Program-made: the position numbers and the translations under genes
DNA from: Pseudomonas mucidolens
GTDB lineage: Bacteria; Pseudomonadota; Gammaproteobacteria; Pseudomonadales; Pseudomonadaceae
Direction: 5' to 3'
Assembly: GCF_900106045.1 (NCBI RefSeq)
Contig: NZ_LT629802.1
Span: forward strand, 620,001 to 684,000
Length of the DNA stretch: 64,000 bases
In this document: one piece after another, positions 50,601-61,510 of the stretch
Numbering within the stretch: position 1 is the first letter of the stretch
How the letters are laid out: each line of letters starts with the position of its first letter
Notes under the pieces: generated by a model
What the model saw: the letters and a program-made list of their open reading frames with translations, nothing else
Database searches by the model: none
Told to the model about the DNA's origin: nothing

Positions 50601-51278
50601 ATGAAATTGCTGGTTGTCGAAGATGAGGCGCTGCTGCGTCATCACCTGTTGACCCGCCTTACCGACAGCGGTCATGTGGTCGAAGCCGTGGCCAATGCCG
50701 AAGAGGCGCTGTACCAGACCGGACAATTCAATCATGACCTGGCGATCATCGACCTGGGCTTGCCGGGCATGGGCGGCCTGGATCTGATCCGTCAATTGCG
50801 CACCCTGGGCAAGAGCTTCCCGATCCTGATCCTCACGGCGCGCGGCAACTGGCAGGACAAGGTCGAAGGCCTGGCCGCCGGGGCTGACGATTATGTGGTC
50901 AAGCCGTTCCAGTTCGAGGAGCTGGAGGCGCGGATGAACGCGTTGCTGCGCCGCTCCAGCGGTTTTACCCAGTCGACGATTGTCGCCGGGCCGCTGCTGC
51001 TGGACCTTAACCGCAAGCAGGCGTCCCTTGACGAACAACCCTTGGCGCTGACCGCCTACGAATACCGGATCCTCGAATACCTGATGCGTCATCATCAACA
51101 AGTGGTGGCCAAGGATCGATTGATGGAGCAACTGTATCCTGATGACGACGAGCGTGATCCGAACGTCATCGAAGTGCTGGTGGGGCGTCTGCGTCGCAAG
51201 CTCGAGGCCCCGGCCGGCTTCAAGCCGATCGACACCGTACGTGGCCTGGGTTACCTGTTTAACGAGCGCTGCCGTTGA
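50601..51278 (+). CDS. phoP: Response regulator PhoP
   Basis: 225 aa, OmpR family, responding to low Mg2+ and cationic peptides through PhoQ. Receiver: MKLLVVEDEALLRHHL, Asp51 in LAIIDLGLPGMGGLDL, Lys in YVVKPFQFEELEAR. The DNA-binding part has LTAYEYRILEYLMRHHQQVV and VLVGRLRRKLEA. ATG 50601 is the family start, with GGAGGG 7 bases upstream. Unlike the oprH-phoP-phoQ operon of P. aeruginosa, no oprH precedes it. Confidence 0.95.
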   Translation: MKLLVVEDEALLRHHLLTRLTDSGHVVEAVANAEEALYQTGQFNHDLAIIDLGLPGMGGLDLIRQLRTLGKSFPILILTARGNWQDKVEGLAAGADDYVVKPFQFEELEARMNALLRRSSGFTQSTIVAGPLLLDLNRKQASLDEQPLALTAYEYRILEYLMRHHQQVVAKDRLMEQLYPDDDERDPNVIEVLVGRLRRKLEAPAGFKPIDTVRGLGYLFNERCR

Positions 51279-52621
51279 TTCGCTCGTTACGTGTACGCCT
51301 GATGCTGGCGGCCGCGACCCTGGCCGTGTTGTTCATGCTCGCTTTACTGCCGGCGATGCAAGGGGCCTTCAGTCTGGCGTTGCAAGACTCCATCGAGCAG
51401 CGCCTGGCGTCGGACGTGACGACATTGATTTCGGCTGCGCGGGTCGACAACAACCGTTTGCTGATGCCCGCGCAATTGCCCGATGAGCGCTTCAACCTGA
51501 CCGACAGCCGTCTGCTGGGCTACATCTATGACCGCGAAGGTCATCTGGTCTGGCGCTCACGCGCATCGCAGGCAGAAAACATCAACTACCGACCGCGCTA
51601 CGACGGGCGCGGCAACGAGTTCGCAAGAATTCGCGAGGCCGATGGCCAGGAATTCTTTGTCTATGACGTCGAGGTCAAGCTGCTGGGGGGCAAGAGCGCG
51701 GCGTTCAGCATCATAGCCTTGCAACCGGTGCGCGAATATCAACTGACCCTCGAAGGCCTGCGAGAAAACCTGTACCTGGGGTTTGGCGCCGCCTTGCTGG
51801 TGCTCCTGACCCTGCTCTGGTTTGGTCTGAGCTGGAGCTTGCGGGCGCTGCGCCGCTTGAGCCAGGAGTTGGATGAAATCGAAGGCGGCACCCGCGAAAG
51901 CCTCAGCGAGCAGCACCCGCGGGAATTACTGCGCCTGACCGGATCCCTCAACCGCTTGCTCCACAGCGAACGCGAGCAGCGCAGCCGTTACCGCGATTCC
52001 CTGGATGACTTGGCCCACAGCCTGAAAACCCCGCTGGCGGTCTTGCAAGGTGTGAGTGAGGACATGGCGCAGCGTCCTGAGGAGCGGGATCAAGCGAGGG
52101 TCCTGCAATCGCAGATCGAGCGCATGAGTCAGCAGATCAGCTACCAATTACAACGCGCCAGCCTGCGCAAAAGCGGCCTGGTACGCCATCAGGTGCAACT
52201 GCGCCCCGTGCTGCAAAGCCTGTGTGACACTCTGGGCAAGGTTTATCGCGACAAACAGGTGACGGTGACTTTCGATCTGCCGGACGAATGCGAGGTGCCT
52301 ATTGAACAGGGTGCCTTGCTGGAGTTGCTTGGCAACTTGCTGGAAAACGCCTATCGACTGTGCCTGAGCCAGGTACGCATCACGCTGGACGAGGGGCTTG
52401 ATGGGATTCGCGTGTGCATTGAAGATGACGGCCCGGGTGTACCGCCGGACCAGCGAGCGCGGATTCTGCAAAGGGGAGAGCGCCTGGATCGCCAGCACCC
52501 GGGGCAGGGGATCGGGTTGGCGGTGGTCAAGGACATCATAGAAAGCTACGGTGCGCGGTTGACCTTGGGGGATTCGCCATTGGGCGGGGCGGCGTTCAGG
52601 ATTCATTTTCCTGCGGTTTGA
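51275..52621 (+). CDS. phoQ: Sensor histidine kinase PhoQ
   Basis: 448 aa, identical length to the P. aeruginosa protein. It starts with TTG overlapping the phoP stop (TTGA). TM1 is at about 7-27, the periplasmic sensor domain at about 28-165, and TM2 at about 166-186 (LLVLLTLLWFGLSWSL). HAMP follows, then the phospho-histidine in DDLAHSLKTPLAVLQGV and ATPase motifs NLLENAYRL, EDDGPGVPPDQRARIL and GQGIGLAVVKDII. It senses divalent cations and controls PhoP. Confidence 0.95.
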   Translation: MIRSLRVRLMLAAATLAVLFMLALLPAMQGAFSLALQDSIEQRLASDVTTLISAARVDNNRLLMPAQLPDERFNLTDSRLLGYIYDREGHLVWRSRASQAENINYRPRYDGRGNEFARIREADGQEFFVYDVEVKLLGGKSAAFSIIALQPVREYQLTLEGLRENLYLGFGAALLVLLTLLWFGLSWSLRALRRLSQELDEIEGGTRESLSEQHPRELLRLTGSLNRLLHSEREQRSRYRDSLDDLAHSLKTPLAVLQGVSEDMAQRPEERDQARVLQSQIERMSQQISYQLQRASLRKSGLVRHQVQLRPVLQSLCDTLGKVYRDKQVTVTFDLPDECEVPIEQGALLELLGNLLENAYRLCLSQVRITLDEGLDGIRVCIEDDGPGVPPDQRARILQRGERLDRQHPGQGIGLAVVKDIIESYGARLTLGDSPLGGAAFRIHFPAV

Positions 52622-52640
52622 GAGGCAGGGCAAAAGCCGT

Positions 52641-52810
52641 CCTCACCCTAACCCTCTCCCGGAGGGAGAGGGGACTGACCGAAGTGTGCTGAGACAATGG
52701 GCGACCTGAAAAACCGTATTGATTATGGATTCAAAGCCGCTCTTTCAGGTCACAGTAAAACGCCAATATCCCCCCGCTCAGTTCCCTCTCCCTCCGGGAG
52801 AGGGTGAGGG
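52641..52810. repeat. Inverted-repeat element between phoQ and the AraC gene
   Basis: Both ends carry a CCTCACCC...CTCTCCCGGAGGGAGAGGG type sequence in opposite orientation, with about 100 bp between. Each end is itself a hairpin (CTCTCCC/GGGAGAG). This looks like a REPIN-like or MITE-like dispersed element without coding capacity. Confidence 0.75.
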
Positions 52811-52823
52811 CTGACTTTACGTC

Positions 52824-53822
52824 TTACCCTCCCTGCGCCCGATAAGCCCCCGGCGTCAACCCGGTCCACTTCTTGAACGCCCGATGGAACGCCGAAGGCT
52901 CGGAAAAGCCCAATTGCTCGGCGATCTCCTGCAGCGACAGATTTGCCCGTCCCAGATGATAAATCGCAATATCGCGACGCAGTTCATCTTTGAGGGCCTG
53001 AAAGCTGGTGCCTTCCTCCCGCAAATGCCGACGCAATGTTTGTGCGCTGATGTGCAGGTGCTGGGCCACGGCTTCCAGGTCCGGCCAGGGCGTGCGGTCG
53101 CGACTCAGCAGACGACGTATCTGGCTGCTCAGGCTGTCGCCTTCATCCGGCCGTGACAACAGGTCGGCGGGCGAGCGTTCGAGGAAATGTTTGAGGGTGC
53201 GCTCGTCCTGTAGCAGCGGCAAGCTCAGGTAGCGGCTGTGGAACACCAGACTGCTGCCGGGTGCGTTGAACATCAGGGAGCAAGGGAACAGCAGATCATA
53301 CTCGCCGCCATGGGCCGGCATCGGGTAGCTGAAAGTCACCTGCTCCAGGCGAATGCGCTGGCCGATCAGCCAACTGCCAAGACGGTGCCAGATCACCAGC
53401 AGGCATTCGCTCAAAAAGTGATCCGGATCCCACAGCTGCGAGTCATCCAGGCTCAAGCGTGCCATGTCGCCCTCGCGCGTCAGTTGCCAGCGCGGCCCTT
53501 GAGGGAACAGGCTGTAAAACAGTAAACCGCGCTCTAGCGCCTTTTCCAGGGTGCGACAGTGGATCAGCGCGTGGCACATCATGGCAAAGGTGCCCCGTTT
53601 GCTCGGCCCTTCGGCAAATCCCAGGTATTCGTCATCCAGCGCCAGCCAGAGCATTTGCAGCAGGCGGGTGAATTGTTCCGGCGCAATGCGCGCGCGAGGT
53701 TCGGCGAGTAGTTCCGGGGTGATGCCCACTTGCTGCAACAGCGCCGAATAGTCATGGCCAGCCCGGCGCGCGCCACCCAAGGCGGCACGGGCGAAATGAC
53801 TGGCGATGGTTCGTTCACGCAT
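52824..53822 (-). CDS. AraC-family regulator with N-terminal arabinose-binding-like domain
   Basis: 332 aa. N-terminal PF12625-type domain (ARIAPEQFTRLLQMLWLALDD, GTFAMMCHALIHCRTLEKAL) and C-terminal AraC double helix-turn-helix (LEAVAQHLHISAQTLRRHLR, LSLQEIAEQLGFSEPSAFHRAFKKWTG in part). Regulators of this architecture (OruR/ArgR-like and lipid-catabolism types) control nearby catabolic genes. It is divergent from dctA, 333 bp away, but dctA has its own RpoN-type promoter, so the target is uncertain. Confidence 0.92.
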   Translation of the reverse strand: MRERTIASHFARAALGGARRAGHDYSALLQQVGITPELLAEPRARIAPEQFTRLLQMLWLALDDEYLGFAEGPSKRGTFAMMCHALIHCRTLEKALERGLLFYSLFPQGPRWQLTREGDMARLSLDDSQLWDPDHFLSECLLVIWHRLGSWLIGQRIRLEQVTFSYPMPAHGGEYDLLFPCSLMFNAPGSSLVFHSRYLSLPLLQDERTLKHFLERSPADLLSRPDEGDSLSSQIRRLLSRDRTPWPDLEAVAQHLHISAQTLRRHLREEGTSFQALKDELRRDIAIYHLGRANLSLQEIAEQLGFSEPSAFHRAFKKWTGLTPGAYRAQGG

Positions 53823-54155
53823 GCGGGGACCTCAAGCATTGAGGGACCGATGGTAGCTATCGGGCAGACGGCGAACAAGGCGGATATCCGCCAAATTGTA
53901 GGACGAGACCCGGGGCATGGGCGGAAATCCGCCAGCCTTTTTCGAGGCTGTCCCACTCACTGCAAAGCCTCAGGCCTTATGCCTAAAGGCCTCCAGGCTA
54001 TTTCCATAAAGTGGCATGGCGCTTGCGATAGGAGAGGCAGAGCTGCCAGGTGCCGCTCGCCAAAACAAATCCCTCCAGTGCAGGAGGGTTCGCAATTCAG
54101 GTGTCGTGGGCAATGGCGGATCTTTGCCACGCGGGACTCTTGAGGAAACTTTGCA
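53823..54155. other. Regulatory region between the AraC gene and dctA
   Basis: About 330 bp with the sigma-54 promoter of dctA at 54012. The DctD-type upstream site expected in this interval is not clearly recognisable. Confidence 0.5.
54012..54026 (+). promoter_or_regulatory. Sigma-54 promoter of dctA
   Basis: TGGCATG-GCGC-TTGC, matching the RpoN -24/-12 consensus, about 130 bp before dctA. RpoN- and DctBD-dependent dctA expression is established in Pseudomonas. Confidence 0.88.
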
Positions 54156-55487
54156 ATGACGACTCGTCAGCCGTTCTACAAAACCCTGTATTTCCAGGTA
54201 ATCGTTGCCATCGTTATCGGTATTTTGCTCGGCCACTTCTACCCGCAGACCGGTGTGGCCCTCAAACCACTGGGTGACGGCTTTATCAAGCTGATCAAAA
54301 TGGTTATTGCCCCGATCATCTTCTGTACCGTTGTCAGCGGTATCGCTGGTATGCAGAGCATGAAATCGGTCGGCAAGACGGGTGGCTACGCGCTGCTGTA
54401 CTTCGAGGTGGTTTCCACCATTGCCCTGTTGATCGGCCTGGTGGTGGTCAACGTCGTGCAACCGGGCGCCGGCATGCACATTGACGTCTCGACCCTGGAC
54501 GCCTCCAAAGTGGCGGCCTACGTCACCGCCGGTAAAGACCAGAGCATTGTTGGCTTTATCCTCAACGTGATCCCGAACACCATCGTCGGTGCTTTCGCCA
54601 ATGGCGATATCCTGCAAGTGTTGATGTTCTCGGTGATCTTCGGTTTTGCCCTGCATCGCCTGGGTGCCTATGGCAAACCGGTGCTGGACTTCATCGATCG
54701 GTTTGCCCACGTGATGTTCAACATCATCAACATGATCATGAAGCTCGCGCCAATCGGGGCCTTGGGCGCCATGGCATTCACCATTGGTGCCTACGGCGTG
54801 GGTTCCCTGGTGCAACTGGGCCAGTTGATGATCTGCTTCTACATCACCTGCGTGCTGTTTGTGTTGGTCGTGCTGGGTAGCATCTGCCGTGCTCACGGCT
54901 TCAGCGTGCTGAAACTGGTGCGCTACATCCGTGAAGAGCTGCTGATCGTACTGGGGACTTCATCGTCCGAGTCCGCGCTGCCACGTATGTTGATCAAGAT
55001 GGAGCGTCTGGGGGCCAAGAAGTCGGTGGTAGGTCTGGTTATTCCGACTGGCTACTCGTTCAACCTCGACGGTACTTCGATCTACCTGACCATGGCCGCG
55101 GTGTTCATTGCCCAGGCAACCGACACGCACATGGACATCACCCACCAGATCACGCTGTTGCTGGTGCTGCTGCTGTCATCCAAAGGTGCCGCTGGTGTGA
55201 CCGGCAGTGGTTTCATCGTGCTCGCCGCGACCTTGTCGGCAGTCGGCCACCTGCCGGTTGCCGGTCTGGCGCTGATCCTCGGTATCGACCGTTTCATGTC
55301 CGAAGCGCGGGCCCTGACCAACCTGGTCGGCAACGCAGTCGCGACCCTGGTTGTGGCTAAGTGGGTCAAGGAACTGGACACTGACACGCTGCACCGCGAG
55401 TTGGCTTCCGGCGGTACCGGTATCTCCGAAACCCGTGAACTCGACGACTTGGGTGTGGCCGAAGGCCCGGCGCCAGCCCTCAAGTAA
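54156..55487 (+). CDS. dctA: C4-dicarboxylate:H+ (Na+) symporter DctA
   Basis: Imports succinate, fumarate and malate. 443 aa, about eight membrane helices and two re-entrant loops, with the DAACS-family signature: the serine-rich loop [34 protein letters not shown] and [14 protein letters not shown]. Both hairpin loops and the [18 protein letters not shown] segment that lines the transport site are intact. Transcription starts at a sigma-54 promoter and a strong terminator follows. Confidence 0.96.
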   Translation: MTTRQPFYKTLYFQVIVAIVIGILLGHFYPQTGVALKPLGDGFIKLIKMVIAPIIFCTVVSGIAGMQSMKSVGKTGGYALLYFEVVSTIALLIGLVVVNVVQPGAGMHIDVSTLDASKVAAYVTAGKDQSIVGFILNVIPNTIVGAFANGDILQVLMFSVIFGFALHRLGAYGKPVLDFIDRFAHVMFNIINMIMKLAPIGALGAMAFTIGAYGVGSLVQLGQLMICFYITCVLFVLVVLGSICRAHGFSVLKLVRYIREELLIVLGTSSSESALPRMLIKMERLGAKKSVVGLVIPTGYSFNLDGTSIYLTMAAVFIAQATDTHMDITHQITLLLVLLLSSKGAAGVTGSGFIVLAATLSAVGHLPVAGLALILGIDRFMSEARALTNLVGNAVATLVVAKWVKELDTDTLHRELASGGTGISETRELDDLGVAEGPAPALK

Positions 55488-55502
55488 CCGCTGAGGCCGT
55501 AC

Positions 55503-55531
55503 AAAAAACCCATCTTCGGATGGGTTTTTTT
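55503..55531 (+). terminator. Rho-independent terminator of dctA
   Basis: AAAAAACCCATC (55503-55514), TTCG tetraloop, GATGGGTTTTTT; a 12-bp stem with T-run. Confidence 0.93.
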
Positions 55532-55646
55532 ATGCGTTGGATTACGGGGCGAGCACAACGGTCAGTGTCGATGACGGTTACGGTAATTGCCGCTGCGGTC
55601 CAAGGCTGCCTACTCTGTATTCCATCGAAACGGAAACGGAGCTCCT

Positions 55647-56828
55647 ATGTCAGGTCCCTTGGCGTCCCTCAAAGTGCTGGATTTCTCGACCTTGCTGCCT
55701 GGCCCGTTCGCCTCGCTGCTGTTGGCGGACATGGGCGCCGAGGTGCTGCGCATCGAATCCCCCGTGCGCATCGACCTGTTGCGTGTATTGCCGCCGCATG
55801 ACCGTGGCGTATCGGCCAGTCACGCTTATCTCAATCGCAACAAGCGCAGCCTGGCGCTTGACCTCAAGCAGCCGCAAGCGCTGGACATCGTCCGGCAACT
55901 GGTGAAGGACTACGACATCGTCCTTGAACAGTTTCGACCCGGTGTCATGGAGCGTCTGGGCCTGGGGTATGAGGCGCTGAAGGCGATCAATCCGAAGCTG
56001 ATTTACGTCTCCATCACCGGTTACGGCCAGACGGGTCCTTATAAGGATCGCGCCGGTCACGACATCAATTACCTGGCGTTGTCCGGCGTGGCCAGTTACA
56101 CCGGACGACGGGACAGCGGCCCGTTGCCTTTGGGCGTGCAAGTGGCGGATGTGGGTGGCGGCTCGCTGCACGCGGTGGTCGGCCTGCTGGCGGCGGTGAT
56201 CGCACGGCAACAAAGCGGGGTGGGCCAGTATCTGGATGTGAGCATGACCGACTGTGCATTTAGCTTGCATGCCATGGCGGGCGCTGCCTACCTGGCTTGC
56301 GGTGTGGAGCCGGAGATGGAAAACCAGGTGCTCAATGGCGGCAGCTTTTATGACTATTACCGCTCGCGGGACGGGCGTTGGTGGTCGGTGGGCAGCCTGG
56401 AGCCGGCTTTTATGCAGCAATTATGTACGGCGTTGGGGCGTCCGGAGCTGGCGGCCCAAGGCTTGTCGCTTGAGCCCGAGCGACAGCAGGCGCTGAAGCA
56501 GGCGTTGCAGATTGAGTTTGAGAAGCACAGCTTTGAGGAACTATGCCGATTGTTTGCCGCGGTGGACGCCTGCGTCGAGCCGGTGCTCAGCCTGGGTGAA
56601 GCGCTTGAGCATCCACAACTCAAAGCCCGGGACCTGCTCCACCAGGTGCCGCGTGAGGACGGTTCATTCCAGGCGCAGATGGCCTGTCCGCTGAAGTTTT
56701 CAGCAGGCCTGCCAGCGCCAAGGCATATAGGCGTGGCGTTGGGCGCCCACAGTGACGAGGTGCTGGGCGAACTGGGGTTCAGTGCTCAGCGGATAGCCCA
56801 GTTGCGGGGGGCCAAAGTGGTGGGGTAG
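55647..56828 (+). CDS. CaiB/BaiF-type CoA transferase (or alpha-methylacyl-CoA racemase)
   Basis: 393 aa, class III CoA-transferase family: VLDFSTLLPGPFASLLLADMGAEVLRIE (in part) at the N terminus, NRNKRSLALDLKQPQ, and DVADVGGGSLHAVVGLLAAVIARQ with conserved residues of the transferase/racemase fold. GHDINYLALSG contains the aspartate at the usual catalytic position. A close match to the alpha-methylacyl-CoA racemase branch is suggested by GHDINYLALSGV. Substrate unknown. GGAG is 5 bases before the ATG. Confidence 0.9.
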   Translation: MSGPLASLKVLDFSTLLPGPFASLLLADMGAEVLRIESPVRIDLLRVLPPHDRGVSASHAYLNRNKRSLALDLKQPQALDIVRQLVKDYDIVLEQFRPGVMERLGLGYEALKAINPKLIYVSITGYGQTGPYKDRAGHDINYLALSGVASYTGRRDSGPLPLGVQVADVGGGSLHAVVGLLAAVIARQQSGVGQYLDVSMTDCAFSLHAMAGAAYLACGVEPEMENQVLNGGSFYDYYRSRDGRWWSVGSLEPAFMQQLCTALGRPELAAQGLSLEPERQQALKQALQIEFEKHSFEELCRLFAAVDACVEPVLSLGEALEHPQLKARDLLHQVPREDGSFQAQMACPLKFSAGLPAPRHIGVALGAHSDEVLGELGFSAQRIAQLRGAKVVG

Positions 56829-56837
56829 TGCCTGTCC

Positions 56838-56858
56838 GGGCTTGCTCGCGATGAGGCC
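56838..56858 (+). repeat. Isolated half REP sequence
   Basis: GGGCTTGCTCGCGATGAGGC continues the REP core without its GTGGGAGC end. Probably a decayed REP between convergent genes. Confidence 0.5.
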
Positions 56859-56877
56859 AGAACAGACGCCCCAACCC

Positions 56878-57372
56878 TCACTCCACCCGAGTCTCCCCGG
56901 TAAATACCAAGGTTTCGCGACACTTTCGGCACAAATACCGCCGGCCTTGCCTCACCAACCCATGGCGTTGGGCCGAGAACGGGAAGTCACTGTCGGCACA
57001 CGGGCAGCGGTAGATATAGCGGGTTACCCGCCGACGCTGGACTTCATACGTGTGGCACCGATCAGGCGGCAGTTCGTACACGCCGCGCATGATCAGTTGC
57101 CATTCCTCGCCATGCGCTTGGATTCGCTCGCCGAACAATTGGTGGGCGATCAGGTGCGCCACTTCATGGGCGACGGTCTGTTTAAGGAAGTGTTGGCTGT
57201 TTTCCCGGTACAACTGCGGGTTGAAGCGCAGCAGGTTCTCGTGCAAATGCGCGACACCGGCTTTCTGCCCGCGCAGCTTGAGGCTGACTTGGGGGCGTTT
57301 GAAACTTCGTTTGAAAAAGGATTCGGCTTGCAGGAAACAATCTTCGACGCGGGTATTGAGTTGCTCGGGCAT
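56878..57372 (-). CDS. sprT: SprT-family zinc metalloprotein
   Basis: 164 aa with the zinc motif TVAHEVAHLIAHQLFG (HExxH, near residue 71) and a C-terminal zinc ribbon (YRCPC, YLCRKC). The human homologue SPRTN cuts DNA-protein crosslinks; the bacterial role is unproven. ATG 57372 gives MPEQLNTRVEDC, the family start, with GGAGAG 9 bases upstream. Confidence 0.93.
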   Translation of the reverse strand: MPEQLNTRVEDCFLQAESFFKRSFKRPQVSLKLRGQKAGVAHLHENLLRFNPQLYRENSQHFLKQTVAHEVAHLIAHQLFGERIQAHGEEWQLIMRGVYELPPDRCHTYEVQRRRVTRYIYRCPCADSDFPFSAQRHGLVRQGRRYLCRKCRETLVFTGETRVE

Positions 57373-57501
57373 GCTGTACATCTCTCCAGAGACATCCAGT
57401 ATGCCGCATCGTGGGGTGTTTCCGAATCTATCAGGCGCCGAATGGTCATGCATGACGCACAAAGCCACCTTGCGGTGGCTTCTCCTGCGATCCGATCCAG
57501 G

Positions 57502-58104
57502 TCAGCTGGTGTAGATCGGGCCGACACCCAAGCCCCAGACAATCACGGTAAACGCCATGATCGCTACCAGCACCACCAGGCCCACTGCCAGTACTGAGCT
57601 GGAAAACAGAAAGCCCTCATCCGGGTCGATGTTCATGAAGGTCGGCAACCCGACATACAGCAAGTACACGGTGTAGCAGATGGCAGCGGTACCGACGACC
57701 ATTCCCAGCCACAAGTGGGGATAAAGCGCTGCCAGCCCGCCGATAAACAGCGGTGTCGCGGTGTAGGTGGCGAATGCGACGCAGCGCGCCATGTTGGGGG
57801 TGGCATCATAAGTGCGCGCCATCCAGTGAATAAAAGCGCCCATGACCGCTACGCCACCAAGCATTGCCAGGTACGACATGATGGTCATCCACAAGGCGCT
57901 TTCCTGGGTCAGCATGACCGGAGCGCGTTCGCCGATGACCCAGCCGACCTGGGTGGTGCCGATAAAGGCTGATACGGCCGGAATCGCCGCGAGAATCAGC
58001 GTGTGAGTGAGGTACATGTGGCTGATGCTTTCTTCCTTATCGCCACGAATTTCCCGCCATTCCTGGTCGGGGTGAGTAAACAGCCCCACGACGTGATGGA
58101 TCAT
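57502..58104 (-). CDS. Yip1-domain inner-membrane protein
   Basis: 200 aa with about five membrane helices: LILAAIPAVSAFIG, MTIMSYLAMLGGVAVMGAFI, TYTATPLFIGGLAALYP, MVVGTAAICYTVYLLYVGL and VLAVGLVVLVAIMAFTVIV. The N terminus MIHHVVGLFTHPDQEWREIR is typical of Yip1-domain proteins of pseudomonads. Function unknown. AGGAG lies 8 bases before ATG 58104. Confidence 0.85.
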   Translation of the reverse strand: MIHHVVGLFTHPDQEWREIRGDKEESISHMYLTHTLILAAIPAVSAFIGTTQVGWVIGERAPVMLTQESALWMTIMSYLAMLGGVAVMGAFIHWMARTYDATPNMARCVAFATYTATPLFIGGLAALYPHLWLGMVVGTAAICYTVYLLYVGLPTFMNIDPDEGFLFSSSVLAVGLVVLVAIMAFTVIVWGLGVGPIYTS

Positions 58105-58309
58105 GCCTGTCACTCCTGTCGTTATTACCATCGCCCCCCAGCGGAGCGCCCGCCGGCCAATTGGCCTAAAAGGTCTGGATATATGTATGCGACCTTATGT
58201 CGCAGTATAGGAATGAATGACCGGAAAAACTGTGCGGCTTTAGAGCAAATCGCGCTGTAAACACGGGGCTTAATCGCGGTGAGGTCTGTAAGAAGTCCCA
58301 CACTGGGCC

Positions 58310-58334
58310 AACGTCGCTCATGCGGCGTTTTTTG
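58310..58334 (+). terminator. Terminator-like hairpin upstream of ttcA
   Basis: AACGTCGC and GCGGCGTT (one G-T pair, loop TCAT) followed by TTTT. It lies 50 bp before ttcA, so it could be a leader attenuator. Confidence 0.5.
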
Positions 58335-58383
58335 CGTAAAATACCCGGCTTTTCGTCACATACCTTTCGCGGATCCTAGCGCC

Positions 58384-59208
58384 ATGGGCACTCTTACAGT
58401 TAACCAGAACAAGCTGCAAAAACGCCTGCGTCGCCTGGCCGGTGAAGCCGTGGCTGACTTCAACATGATCGAGGAGGGCGACAAGGTCATGGTCTGCCTG
58501 TCCGGTGGCAAGGACAGCTACACCATGCTGGATGTGCTCATGCACCTGCAAAAGGTCGCACCCATCAGGTTCGAGATCGTCGCAGTCAATATGGACCAGA
58601 AACAGCCCGGGTTTCCCGAGGATGTGTTGCCGGCCTATCTCAAGACAGTGGGTATCGAGTACCACATCGTCGAGAAAGACACCTATTCGGTGGTCAAGGA
58701 GTTGATCCCGGAGGGCAAGACCACCTGTTCGCTGTGCTCACGCCTGCGTCGTGGCACCTTGTACACCTTTGCCGATGAAATCGGCGCGAACAAAATGGCT
58801 CTCGGCCATCATCGCGATGACATCGTCGAAACCTTCTTTCTCAACATGTTCTTCAACGGCTCTCTGAAGGCCATGCCGCCCAAGCTGCGAGCCGATGACG
58901 GGCGCAATGTGGTGATCCGCCCACTGGCGTATTGCAACGAGAAGGACATCCAGGCCTATTCTGACTTCAAGCAATTCCCGATCATTCCCTGCAACCTCTG
59001 CGGCTCCCAGGAGAACCTGCAGCGCCAAGTGGTCAAGGAGATGCTTCAAGAATGGGAGCGCAAGACGCCAGGTCGTACCGAAAGCATCTTCCGCAGCCTG
59101 CAGAATGTGATTCCGTCGCAACTGGCCGATCGCAACCTGTTCGACTTCAGCAACCTGCGTATCGATGAAAACGCGGCATCGCGTTTCGTCAATGTGGTGA
59201 ACCTCTGA
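58384..59208 (+). CDS. ttcA: tRNA-cytidine(32) 2-sulfurtransferase TtcA
   Basis: Makes 2-thiocytidine at position 32 of certain tRNAs. 274 aa with the PP-loop [15 protein letters not shown], the catalytic pair [10 protein letters not shown] (CxxC) and a further cysteine pair in [10 protein letters not shown]; these Cys ligate the [4Fe-4S] cluster of the family. ATG 58384 opens [18 protein letters not shown], the family start. A terminator follows. Confidence 0.96.
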   Translation: MGTLTVNQNKLQKRLRRLAGEAVADFNMIEEGDKVMVCLSGGKDSYTMLDVLMHLQKVAPIRFEIVAVNMDQKQPGFPEDVLPAYLKTVGIEYHIVEKDTYSVVKELIPEGKTTCSLCSRLRRGTLYTFADEIGANKMALGHHRDDIVETFFLNMFFNGSLKAMPPKLRADDGRNVVIRPLAYCNEKDIQAYSDFKQFPIIPCNLCGSQENLQRQVVKEMLQEWERKTPGRTESIFRSLQNVIPSQLADRNLFDFSNLRIDENAASRFVNVVNL

Positions 59209-59229
59209 GTCTTTTCAAGGCTCTGACTG

Positions 59230-59252
59230 ACGGCGCTCCTGGGCGCCGTTTT
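59230..59252 (+). terminator. Rho-independent terminator of ttcA
   Basis: ACGGCGC (59230-59236) and GCGCCGT (59243-59249), loop of six, followed by TTTC. Confidence 0.75.
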
Positions 59253-59275
59253 CATTTCAACCGGTAGGAGAGGGC

Positions 59276-59947
59276 ATGCGCGATTACAAGTGGCTGCACG
59301 AATATTGTCTGAATCGTTTCGGTTCAGTGGCCGAGCTGGAAGCGCACCTGCCCGTGCCCAAGACGCCGGCGCAGTTGCGCAAGATCAGCGCTGACCGCTA
59401 CCTCTCGACGCTGTCGCTGCGGGTGTTTCGCGCCGGACTCAAACACAGCGTGGTGGACGCCAAGTGGCCGGCGTTCGAGCAGGTGTTTTTCGGTTTCGAT
59501 CCGCAGAAAGTCGTGTTGATGGGCGCCGAGCACCTCGAGCGACTAATGCAGGACACGCGAATCATCCGGCACCTGGGCAAGCTCAAGAGCGTGCCGCGCA
59601 ATGCGCAGATGATCCTCGATATCGAGCAGGAAAAGGGTAGCTTTGGTGCACTGATTGCCGACTGGCCGGTGACCGATATCGTCGGCCTGTGGAAATACCT
59701 CAGCAAGCACGGCCATCAGCTGGGCGGACTGTCGGCGCCGCGCTTTTTGCGCATGGTCGGCAAGGACACCTTTGTACCGGGCTACGATGTGGTGGCAGCG
59801 CTCAATGCGCAGAACATCGTCGACAAGGTACCCAGCAGCCTGCGCGATCTGGCGACCGTGCAGGGCGCGTTCAACCAGTGGCACGCCGAGAGTGGACGGC
59901 CCATGTGCCAGTTGTCGATGATGTTGGCCTACACCGTCAATCACTGA
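59276..59947 (+). CDS. DNA-3-methyladenine glycosylase I (Tag) family protein
   Basis: 223 aa of the helix-hairpin-helix glycosylase superfamily, longer than E. coli Tag (187 aa). Recognisable parts are MRDYKWLHEYCLNRFGS, LSTLSLRVFRAGLKHSVVDAKW and FEQVFFGFDPQKVVLM, which match the Tag-type fold. The zinc-binding Cys/His set of classical Tag is not evident. A close match of the whole family is likely, but the substrate is unproven. GTAGGAGAG stands before the ATG. Confidence 0.8.
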   Translation: MRDYKWLHEYCLNRFGSVAELEAHLPVPKTPAQLRKISADRYLSTLSLRVFRAGLKHSVVDAKWPAFEQVFFGFDPQKVVLMGAEHLERLMQDTRIIRHLGKLKSVPRNAQMILDIEQEKGSFGALIADWPVTDIVGLWKYLSKHGHQLGGLSAPRFLRMVGKDTFVPGYDVVAALNAQNIVDKVPSSLRDLATVQGAFNQWHAESGRPMCQLSMMLAYTVNH

Positions 59948-60014
59948 CCGCACGTGTGAGGAATATCCCGCAGCAGCTGGCGTGTGAGGTGTTCGGTGAG
60001 ATTCAAGACGTTAT

Positions 60015-61394
<1,380 letters not shown>

Positions 61395-61510
61395 GTGCGG
61401 GTCGCATCTTGCGTAAGGTGGCGGGTATTCTACCTGCGCTGCGGGTGGTCCTTAAACCGTAAGAGGCGTTAGGCCGCAGCCCTTGTTCATTTTTTGCAAA
61501 GGATTTCCCC

